A stretch of 64,000 bases of DNA, taken from NCBI RefSeq assembly GCF_021739025.1, contig NZ_JAKKOT010000008.1, positions 124,001 through 188,000 of the forward strand, read 5' to 3'. Under the pieces are notes generated by a model. That model saw nothing but the letters and a program-made list of their open reading frames with translations. It searched no databases and was not told where the DNA came from. Of the stretch, positions 57,685 to 64,000 are shown piece after piece. Every line of letters begins with the position of its first letter. Positions within the stretch are counted from its first letter, which is position 1. This DNA comes from Gordonia liuliyuniae. GTDB lineage: Bacteria > Actinomycetota > Actinomycetes > Mycobacteriales > Mycobacteriaceae. A program made the position numbers and the translations under genes.

Positions 57685-58842
57685 ATGACCTTCATCGAGA
57701 ACGACGAGCGCATCGCACTGCGCGAAGCCGTCCGGGCACTCGCGAACAAGTACGGCCAGCAGTACTTCCTCGACTGCGCCGAACACGACCGCAAGACCGA
57801 CGAGATGTGGCGTGAAGCAGGCGAACTCGGCTTCATCGGGGTGAACCTGCCCGAGGAGTACGGCGGCGGCGGGGCAGGGATGTACGAACTGTCGATCGTC
57901 ATGGAGGAGATCGCGGCAGCAGGCACCGGGCTGCTGATGCTCGTCGTCTCGCCTGCGATCTGCGGCAACATCATCGCCAAGTTCGGTACCGATGAGCAGA
58001 AGCAGCAGTGGATCCCGGGTCTCGCAGACGGCAGCATCACGATGGCGTTCGGCATCACCGAACCCGATGCCGGATCGAACTCGCACAACATCACGACCAC
58101 GGCCCGCCGGGACGGCGACGAGTGGATCCTGAACGGGCAGAAGGTCTTCATCTCGGGGGTGGACCAGGCGCAGGCCGTGCTGATCGTGTCGCGGACAGAG
58201 GACGCGAAGACCGGCCGCCTCAAGCCCGCTCTCTTCATCGTGCCGACCGATGCGCCGGGTTTCAGCTCCACCATCATCGACATGGACCTGAAGAACCCGG
58301 AGAAGCAGTTCACCCTGTTCCTCGACGACGTCCGGCTACCTGCCGACGCCCTCATCGGGTCGGAGGACGCCGCGTTGAGCCAGTTGTTCGCGGGTCTCAA
58401 CCCGGAGCGCATCATGGCGTCGGCGTCGGCCGTCGGCATGGGACGTTTCGCGTTGGCGAAGGCCGTCGCCTATGCGAACGAGCGCACGGTCTGGAAGGCT
58501 CCGATCGGCGCGCACCAGGCGATCGCGCACCCGCTCGCCCAGTGCAAGATCGAACTCGAGATGGCCAAGTTGATGATGCAGAAGGCTGCGACCCTGTACG
58601 ACTCCGGCGACGACTGGGGCGCGGCCGAACCGGCCAACATGGCCAAGTATGCGGCGGGCGAAGCCTGTGTGAAGACCGTCGACCAGGCGGTGCAGACCCT
58701 CGGCGGCAACGGTCTCACGGTCGAATACGGTGTGGCCGCGATGGTTCCGCTCTCGCGCCTGACCCGTATCGCTCCGGTGAGTCGGGAGATGATCCTCAAC
58801 TTCGTCGCCCAGACGAGCCTGGGCTTGCCGAAGTCATACTGA
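57685..58842 (+). CDS. fadE12: Acyl-CoA dehydrogenase (FadE12-like)
   Basis: 385 aa. Typical order: FGITEPDAGSNSHNITTTA for FAD/substrate, NGQKVFISG, then LGGNGLTVEYG. No Glu is found at the MCAD-type position (RIAPVSREM). A Glu in GLNPERIMASA sits at the isovaleryl-type helix-G position, as in the upstream dehydrogenase. Two dehydrogenases in one carboxylase operon suggest a chain-shortening pathway that needs more than one oxidation step. Confidence 0.9.
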   Translation: MTFIENDERIALREAVRALANKYGQQYFLDCAEHDRKTDEMWREAGELGFIGVNLPEEYGGGGAGMYELSIVMEEIAAAGTGLLMLVVSPAICGNIIAKFGTDEQKQQWIPGLADGSITMAFGITEPDAGSNSHNITTTARRDGDEWILNGQKVFISGVDQAQAVLIVSRTEDAKTGRLKPALFIVPTDAPGFSSTIIDMDLKNPEKQFTLFLDDVRLPADALIGSEDAALSQLFAGLNPERIMASASAVGMGRFALAKAVAYANERTVWKAPIGAHQAIAHPLAQCKIELEMAKLMMQKAATLYDSGDDWGAAEPANMAKYAAGEACVKTVDQAVQTLGGNGLTVEYGVAAMVPLSRLTRIAPVSREMILNFVAQTSLGLPKSY

Positions 58843-58892
58843 CGTCGGTTCTCGACCGGAACCTGCATCGGCCCCACTACCCAAGGACCCCC

Positions 58893-59687
58893 ATGATCGA
58901 GACTCTCGTACGCACTGAGATCGTCGCCGCCGTCGCGATCATCACGCTGGATTCGCCAGACAACCGGAACGCGTTGAGTTCAGTTCTGGTGGCGCAGTTG
59001 CAGGCGGCGTTGGCGGGCGCGGCGTCCGACGACGCGGTCCGCGCGGTGGTGTTGACGCACACGGGCGGAACGTTCTGCGCCGGCGGCGATCTGAAGGAGG
59101 CTCTCGGCCGTGGACTGTCCCCCGAGGAGGCGACGGCGGAAGGCACGCAGGCGATGATCGAACTGATGGGGACGATGTTGGAGACACCGAAACCCGTGGT
59201 CGCTGTCGCGAACGGGCACGTCCGTGCGGGCGGGTTCGGGCTCCTCGGGGCCGCCGACATCGCGCTCGCCGGCCCGAAGGCGACGTTCGCGCTCACCGAG
59301 TCACGGTTGGGGCTCGCGCCGTCGATGATCTCTCTCGTCCTGGTGCCCAAGATGTCGGCGCGTGCGTCCGGCCGCTACTTCTTGACCGGTGAGACGTTCA
59401 CTCCCGACCAGGCCGAGGAATTCGGTGTCGTGTCCCGTGCGCTCGGCTCGGCCGACGACCTCGACGCCGAACTCGACAGCATCTGTGAGGGCGTCCGAAG
59501 GTCGTCGCCGCAGGGACTCGCCGTGTCGAAGGCGTTGACCACCGCAGGCGTCCTCGCCGAGTTCCGCGCCGGCGCTCAGACGCGCGCCGCGGAGTCGGCT
59601 GCGTTGTTCGCCTCCGACGACGCACGCGAGGGCATGACCGCGTTCCTGTCCAAGCAGAAGCCGTCGTGGGATGTGAGCGCGTCGTGA
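58893..59687 (+). CDS. echA7: Enoyl-CoA hydratase family protein (methylglutaconyl-CoA-hydratase-like, EchA7)
   Basis: 264 aa from ATG 58893. Crotonase fold: oxyanion loops FCAGGDLKEA and ANGHVRAGGFGLLGAADIALA. The first catalytic Glu of classical hydratases (GGGxEL) is Gly here, while the second (FALTESRLGLAP) is kept. FALTExRLGLxPxxIS is the pattern I associate with 3-methylglutaconyl-CoA and isohexenylglutaconyl-CoA hydratases (LiuC, AtuE). It would hydrate the carboxylated enoyl-CoA. Its stop overlaps the TetR start. Confidence 0.88.
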   Translation: MIETLVRTEIVAAVAIITLDSPDNRNALSSVLVAQLQAALAGAASDDAVRAVVLTHTGGTFCAGGDLKEALGRGLSPEEATAEGTQAMIELMGTMLETPKPVVAVANGHVRAGGFGLLGAADIALAGPKATFALTESRLGLAPSMISLVLVPKMSARASGRYFLTGETFTPDQAEEFGVVSRALGSADDLDAELDSICEGVRRSSPQGLAVSKALTTAGVLAEFRAGAQTRAAESAALFASDDAREGMTAFLSKQKPSWDVSAS

Positions 59688-60289
59688 CCGCGTCGGCGCG
59701 CGAACCTCAGCAGGACCGGTCGCGGATCACCCGGGAGCGCCTGCTCGCGTCGGCCGTCGACATTCTCGCCGACCAGGGGTGGGCTGCCGCGACAGTCGCC
59801 CACGTCGCCGAAGAGGCGGGCGTCTCACGGGGAGCGGCACAGCATCACTTCCCGACGCGCGAAGCGCTGATCACTGCGGCGTTGGAGCAGATGTTCACCG
59901 ACCTGACCGCCCTCGCCGCGGAGGACCTCGACGATCTTCCCCCGGGTCCAGAGCGGATCAGAGTCGTGGTCGAACGGGCCGTCGACATCTACGTGGGGCC
60001 GAACTTCCGTGCGGCGCTGCAGGTGTGGGCCGCCGCGGCCTCCGACGAAGCGCTGCGCGAACGAATTCTTCCGTTGGAGGCCAAATTCGCGCGCGCCGCG
60101 CACGCGATGACGCTCGCCGGACTCGACCCCGAGGGGACCGACCCGAACGCGCACCGACTCGTGCAAGCCACCCTCGACCTCGCGCGCGGTCTCGGCCTCG
60201 CGGGCACGCTGTCGGACGATTCGCGTCGGCGCGCCCAGGTGGTCGGGACGTGGGCGGACCAATTGACCGCGGCGCTCAGGCGCGACTGA
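59684..60289 (+). CDS. TetR-family regulator of the Atu-like operon
   Basis: 201 aa from GTG 59684, overlapping the hydratase stop (GTGA). The helix-turn-helix is AATVAHVAEEAGVSRGAAQHHFPTREALITAA. Being last in the operon, it is probably an autorepressor that senses an operon substrate or acyl-CoA. The inverted repeat at 50205-50230 is a candidate operator. Confidence 0.88.
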   Translation: MTASAREPQQDRSRITRERLLASAVDILADQGWAAATVAHVAEEAGVSRGAAQHHFPTREALITAALEQMFTDLTALAAEDLDDLPPGPERIRVVVERAVDIYVGPNFRAALQVWAAAASDEALRERILPLEAKFARAAHAMTLAGLDPEGTDPNAHRLVQATLDLARGLGLAGTLSDDSRRRAQVVGTWADQLTAALRRD

Positions 60290-60326
60290 ACGACCTACAG
60301 ACCTACAGGTCGCGATCCCAGCGGAG

Positions 60327-61079
60327 CTAAGCGAACGTGACGGTCGGCCCGTAGTCGGCGACCCGGTCGATGGCCTGCTGGCGGTCGGTGATGATCCGGT
60401 CGACCTCGTCGAGCGTCGCCACCCGTGCGAGCGCGCGCGCACCGAACTTGGAGCTGTCGGCGACGACGATCGACCGGTCTGCGGCGCGGATCATGGCCCG
60501 CTTGACGGGGATCTCCAAGGTGTTCGTGTTGGTAATGCCTGCGGTGGGGTCGATAGCGTCGGCGCCGAGAAACGCCCAGTCGGCCGAGTAATCGGACAGG
60601 AAGTCGACGGATCGTTCGCCGACCAGCGTAAACACCGATCCGAGGAGTTCGCCGCCGGTCACGAGGAGTCGGACGCTCGGCAGCGTGGCCGCGTACTTTC
60701 CGATGCGCAGGTCATTGGTGATGATCGTGATCTCGTGCTTGTGTCGTAGCTCGAGAGCGATCTGGAACGTCGTCGAACCGCTGTCGAGGACGACGGTCTG
60801 GCCGTCGCGCACCTCGGCGGCGGCCGCGCGGGCGATCGCGATCTTCTCGTGGCGTCGTTCGCCTTCTTTGACGGCGTACGGAATGTCGTTCGGCGCCCCG
60901 ATCGTGCTCCGCGCGCCGCCGTGGGTCCGTTCGGCCTGCCCGGATCGCGCGAGAGCGTCGAGGTCACGTCGAATGGTCGACGCGTCGACGCCGAGATCGC
61001 GAGAGAGCGCTGCGGCCTCCAGGTATCCGTCGATTTGGAGTCGTCGCAGTATCTCCCGCCGCCTATCGTCAGCGGCCAT
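60327..61079 (-). CDS. DeoR/GlpR-family transcriptional repressor
   Basis: 250 aa from ATG 61079. The N-terminal winged helix (RRREILRRLQIDGYLEAAALSRDLGVDASTIRRDLDAL, then GGARS) is typical of DeoR. The C-terminal sugar-phosphate sensor domain contains VLDSGSTTFQIAL and ITNDLRIG. Divergent from gnd-fgd-pgi, so a repressor of that operon responding to a sugar phosphate is likely. Candidate operators lie in the shared region. Confidence 0.9.
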   Translation of the reverse strand: MAADDRRREILRRLQIDGYLEAAALSRDLGVDASTIRRDLDALARSGQAERTHGGARSTIGAPNDIPYAVKEGERRHEKIAIARAAAAEVRDGQTVVLDSGSTTFQIALELRHKHEITIITNDLRIGKYAATLPSVRLLVTGGELLGSVFTLVGERSVDFLSDYSADWAFLGADAIDPTAGITNTNTLEIPVKRAMIRAADRSIVVADSSKFGARALARVATLDEVDRIITDRQQAIDRVADYGPTVTFA

Positions 61080-61106
61080 CGAACATCCCACGGCGGGACG
61101 GCACGG

Positions 61107-61124
61107 ATTCACTCATGCGTGAAT
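61107..61124. promoter_or_regulatory. Perfect inverted repeat ATTCAC-N6-GTGAAT in the deoR/gnd divergent region
   Basis: Two perfect 6-bp arms lie 28 bp from the DeoR start and directly before the -35 hexamer of the gnd promoter. Its position suggests it serves both promoters. Confidence 0.55.
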
Positions 61125-61125
61125 A

Positions 61126-61154
61126 TTGACATACCCGAAGACCGATCACATGAT
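61126..61154 (+). promoter_or_regulatory. Candidate promoter of the gnd-fgd-pgi operon
   Basis: TTGACA (61126-61131), a 17-bp spacer and CATGAT (61149-61154). Three GTGC-containing repeats follow immediately (61157-61187), two as CGTGCA 21 bp apart. They look like phased half-sites for a repressor overlapping the transcription start. Confidence 0.6.
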
Positions 61155-61224
61155 TACGTGCACAATGTGCGCGATTTCGTGCAATCGTTGGTGTGTTCCA
61201 TAACGTCGCGTGGAGGAGTGCCTG

Positions 61225-62121
61225 GTGGAGATCGGTGTGATCGGCCTCGGCCGAATGGGTGCGAACATGCGTGATCGTCTCCGCGCGGACGGCCACACGG
61301 TGATCGGATACGACGCAGCCCCCGGTGTCGGCGACGTTGATTCGCTGCACGATCTCGTCAAGGGCCTCGCCGTTCCACGCGTCCTGTGGACGATGGTGCC
61401 TGCGGGCGCCCCGACCCGCGAGGTGATCGACGAACTGGCTGATCTGCTCACGGACGGTGATCTCGTCATCGACGGCGGCAACTCCCGTTTCACCGAGGAC
61501 GCGGTGCACGCCGCCTCGCTCGGCGAGCGAGGCATCGCCTACCTCGACTGCGGAGTGTCCGGCGGGGTGTGGGGGAGGACCGAGGGTTACGGCCTCATGG
61601 TCGGCGGTTCGGCCGCCGACGTCCGGCGTGCGATGCCGATCTTCGACACGCTGCGTCCGGAGGGGCCGCGCGAGCGCGGTTTCGTGCACGCGGGCCCGAC
61701 CGGGGCGGGGCACTACGCGAAGATGGTGCACAACGGCATCGAGTACGGACTCATGCAGGCATACGCCGAGGGGTACGAGCTGCTCGCCGCGGAGTCCCTC
61801 ATCACCGCACCCGACGAAGTGATGCGGGCGTGGCAATCGGGCACCGTGGTCCGCTCCTGGCTTCTCGAACTCCTCGTCGCCGCTCTCGCCGACGACCCGG
61901 GGCTCGCTGAGATCACCGGGTACACCGAAGACTCCGGCGAGGGGCGGTGGACGGTCGAGGAGGCGATCGGTCACGCCGTGCCGACACCGGTCATCGCCGC
62001 TGCGCTATTCGCGCGGTTCTCCTCTCGGCAGGAGGAGTCGCCTGCGATGAAGGCTGTGGCGGCACTACGCAATCGATTCGGGGGACATCAGGTTCACACC
62101 GACCCGGAAGCAGGGAAATGA
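61225..62121 (+). CDS. gnd: 6-Phosphogluconate dehydrogenase (decarboxylating), short NAD-type form
   Basis: 298 aa from GTG 61225, with GGAGGAG 6 nt upstream; GTG 61210 is an alternative. Dinucleotide loop GLGRMG, substrate loop [10 protein letters not shown] and [20 protein letters not shown], then the catalytic Lys in [21 protein letters not shown]. It is the short (about 300 aa) class. The residue ending beta-2 is Asp (GYDAAP), which favours NAD, whereas NADP-enzymes have Asn-Arg there. Its stop overlaps the fgd start. Confidence 0.9.
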   Translation: MEIGVIGLGRMGANMRDRLRADGHTVIGYDAAPGVGDVDSLHDLVKGLAVPRVLWTMVPAGAPTREVIDELADLLTDGDLVIDGGNSRFTEDAVHAASLGERGIAYLDCGVSGGVWGRTEGYGLMVGGSAADVRRAMPIFDTLRPEGPRERGFVHAGPTGAGHYAKMVHNGIEYGLMQAYAEGYELLAAESLITAPDEVMRAWQSGTVVRSWLLELLVAALADDPGLAEITGYTEDSGEGRWTVEEAIGHAVPTPVIAAALFARFSSRQEESPAMKAVAALRNRFGGHQVHTDPEAGK

Positions 62122-63122
62122 TCAAACTCGGATACAAGGCGTCGGCAGAGCAGTTCGCGCCGCGCGAACTGGTCGAGCTCGCCGTTCTCGCCGAACAGCA
62201 CGGCATGGATTCGGCGACCGTCTCGGACCACTTCCAACCGTGGCGACACAACGGTGGCCACGCTCCCTTCTCGATCTCGTGGATGACTGCGGTCGGCGAG
62301 CGGACGAGCCGGATCCAGTTGGGCACGTCGGTGATGACGCCGACGTTCCGATACAACCCGGCGGTGGTCGCGCAGGCGTTCGCGACGATGGGCTGCCTGT
62401 ACCCCGATCGAGTCATGTTGGGCGTCGGCACGGGCGAGGCGCTCAACGAGATCGCGACCGGATTCGACGGTGAATGGCCCGCGTTCAAGGAACGGTTCGC
62501 GCGGCTGCGAGAAGCCGTCGAGTTGATGCGAGCGTTGTGGCGGGGCGAGCGCGTCGACTTCTCGGGCGAGTTCTACAAGACGAAGGGCGCGTCGATCTAC
62601 GACGTTCCAGAGTCCGGGACGGTCCCGGTGTACATCGCGGCGGGCGGCCCGGTCGTCGCCCGATACGCCGGACGCGCGGGCGACGGTTTCATCTGCACCT
62701 CCGGCAAGGGCATGGACCTGTACACCGAGAAGTTGCTCCCGGCGGTCGAGGAGGGGGCGGCGAAGGCGGGCCGGTTCGACGACGTGGACCGGATGATCGA
62801 GATCAAGCTGTCCTACGACACCGACCCGCAAGTGGCGCTGGACAACACGCGGTTCTGGGCTCCGCTGTCGCTGACACCCGAACAGAAGCACAGCATCGAG
62901 GATCCGATCGAGATGGAGGCCGCGGCCGACGCGTTGCCGATCGAGCAGATCGCCAGACGGTGGATCGTCGCCTCCGACCCGGACGAGGCCGTCGCCCAGA
63001 TCGCGCCCTACCTGGACGCGGGTCTGAACCACCTGGTGTTCCACGCCCCGGGCCACGATCAGCGCCGTTTCCTCGACCTGTTCGAGCGAGACCTCGCACC
63101 CCGACTGAGGGCGCTGACATGA
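62118..63122 (+). CDS. fgd: F420-dependent glucose-6-phosphate dehydrogenase
   Basis: 334 aa from ATG 62118, overlapping the gnd stop. Nearly identical in pattern to mycobacterial Fgd1: [34 protein letters not shown] (active-site His and Trp), [32 protein letters not shown] with the catalytic Glu and the C-terminal [15 protein letters not shown]. It oxidises glucose-6-phosphate while reducing F420, supplying F420H2 to enzymes such as the LLM oxidoreductase at 40901. Confidence 0.97.
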   Translation: MIKLGYKASAEQFAPRELVELAVLAEQHGMDSATVSDHFQPWRHNGGHAPFSISWMTAVGERTSRIQLGTSVMTPTFRYNPAVVAQAFATMGCLYPDRVMLGVGTGEALNEIATGFDGEWPAFKERFARLREAVELMRALWRGERVDFSGEFYKTKGASIYDVPESGTVPVYIAAGGPVVARYAGRAGDGFICTSGKGMDLYTEKLLPAVEEGAAKAGRFDDVDRMIEIKLSYDTDPQVALDNTRFWAPLSLTPEQKHSIEDPIEMEAAADALPIEQIARRWIVASDPDEAVAQIAPYLDAGLNHLVFHAPGHDQRRFLDLFERDLAPRLRALT

Positions 63123-64000
63123 GCGTGTCAGATGCGACGGCGTGGGCGGCGCTCACCGAGCACAGCGCGACGATCACCGAACGCAGCCTCCGGGATCTGT
63201 TCGCGGCCGACCCCGCGCGGGGCACGGCCATGACCGTCTCCGTCGGAGACCTGTACATCGACTACAGCAAGCATCGGATCAACGGTGCGACCATGCGTCT
63301 GCTGCATCTGCTGGCCCGCGAGACGCACGTCTTCGAGAAGCGGGACGCGATGCTCCGCGGCGAACGCATCAACGTCTCCGAAGACCGCCCGGTGCTGCAC
63401 ATCGCGCTGCGCAAACGACGCGACGAGTCACTGTGGCTCGACGGACATGACGTGGTGCCCGACGTACACGGCGTCCTCGACGCGATGGGCGAGTTCACCG
63501 ACAGCCTGCGCGACGGGTCATGGCGCGGCGCGGACGGACGTCCGATCACGACCGTCGTCAACATCGGCATCGGCGGCTCCGACCTCGGACCGGCGATGGT
63601 GCACGCCGCGCTGCGCGAGTACTGCGACGGTCCTGACGTGCGGTTCGTGTCGAACGTCGACCCGGCTGACCTGCTGTCCACACTCGCCGACCTCGATCCG
63701 GCGACGACGCTGTTCGTCGTCGTCTCGAAGACGTTCTCGACATTCGAGACGATGGCGAACGCACACGCCGCACGGCGATGGATCGTCGACGCGCTCGGCG
63801 AGGATGCCGTCGCCGGACACTTCGTCGCGGTGTCCACCAACGCGGCACTGGTCGCCGACTTCGGCATCGAATCGTCGAACGTCTTCGGATTCTGGGACTG
63901 GGTCGGCGGCCGCTACTCCGTCGGATCAGCCGTCGGGCTGTCGGTCATGGCAGCGATCGGCAGGCACAGGTTCGCGGAGTTCCTCGCGGGGTTCCGTACG
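63119..64000 (+). CDS. pgi: Glucose-6-phosphate isomerase, 5' part (cut by window edge)
   Basis: The frame opens at ATG 63119, overlapping the fgd stop, and stays open to the window end (294 codons of roughly 550). Sequence follows Pgi: [25 protein letters not shown], the sugar-phosphate loop [13 protein letters not shown] and [12 protein letters not shown]. It interconverts glucose-6- and fructose-6-phosphate, feeding substrate to Fgd from gluconeogenesis. Catalytic residues in the C-terminal half lie outside the window. Confidence 0.96.
   Translation, partial: MSVSDATAWAALTEHSATITERSLRDLFAADPARGTAMTVSVGDLYIDYSKHRINGATMRLLHLLARETHVFEKRDAMLRGERINVSEDRPVLHIALRKRRDESLWLDGHDVVPDVHGVLDAMGEFTDSLRDGSWRGADGRPITTVVNIGIGGSDLGPAMVHAALREYCDGPDVRFVSNVDPADLLSTLADLDPATTLFVVVSKTFSTFETMANAHAARRWIVDALGEDAVAGHFVAVSTNAALVADFGIESSNVFGFWDWVGGRYSVGSAVGLSVMAAIGRHRFAEFLAGFRT

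Noticed and set aside
60290..60326. GACCTACA direct repeat with GGTC between TetR and DeoR genes as a regulatory element
   Set aside because: It lies between two convergent stop codons in a 37-bp gap, too short and too weakly paired to claim more than chance or a minor terminator.

Overview
This window is a high-GC actinobacterial chromosome segment. The mce locus, an antigen-85-like esterase, F420-dependent enzymes (Fgd, an LLM oxidoreductase), a CYP123-SDR-CYP51-ferredoxin operon and an Rv0976c-fadE13-accD2-accA2-fadE12-echA7 type operon point to Mycobacteriales. The genus looks like Gordonia or a close relative, but that last step is inference. No phage, insertion sequence, CRISPR array, rRNA or tRNA gene was seen.

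Layout. (1) 1-2957, minus strand: a CocE/NonD hydrolase cut by the window edge and a GH76-type protein. (2) 2958-4373: rplJ-rplL with a leader attenuator and a strong terminator. (3) 4685-16815: a complete Mce lipid-import locus (ATPase mceG, permeases yrbEA/B, mceA-F, two Mce-associated proteins) placed between rplL and rpoB, with mostly overlapping stop/start codons. (4) 16982-24825: rpoB (TTG start, clear promoter) and rpoC (TTG start), ending in a 17-bp hairpin. (5) 24944-33633: single genes and small units: SRPBCC protein, Ag85-like esterase, a DinB2-type polymerase, SixA-like phosphatase, DMT transporter, flavodoxin, DUF4333 lipoprotein, SHOCT protein, an S4-domain/DUF3558 in-frame fusion, a second DUF3558 lipoprotein and an acyl-ACP thioesterase. 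(6) 33778-38652: ferredoxin-NADP reductase fprB overlapping a GT4 glycosyltransferase, a SAM methyltransferase and an alpha/alpha-barrel 'prenyltransferase-like' protein. (7) 38681-43516: methyltransferase, quinone oxidoreductase, a small unknown, F420 LLM oxidoreductase, amidohydrolase and hotdog thioesterase. (8) 43670-49189: TetR, CYP123-like, SDR, CYP51, [3Fe-4S]-type ferredoxin and an unknown protein. (9) 49246-60289: thioesterase, divergent from a TIGR03084 protein, an AtuA-family protein, acyl-CoA dehydrogenase, acyl-CoA carboxylase beta and alpha, a second dehydrogenase, hydratase and TetR, resembling the Liu/Atu branched-acyl pathways. (10) 60327-64000: DeoR repressor divergent from 6-phosphogluconate dehydrogenase, F420-dependent glucose-6-phosphate dehydrogenase and a partial glucose-6-phosphate isomerase.

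Most notable signals: a Y-family polymerase with glutamine at the steric-gate position; an S4 RNA-binding domain read through in frame into a lipoprotein; three in-frame 15/18-bp minisatellites in envelope-related genes; an 18-bp tandem duplication that duplicates a ribosome-binding site plus start codon; a shared KstR-like box (AACGYGTTCTA) upstream of three minus-strand genes; a CRP/GlxR-like site; and several unexplained inverted repeats. All family assignments rest on reading motifs and remembered family sequences. No search was run.
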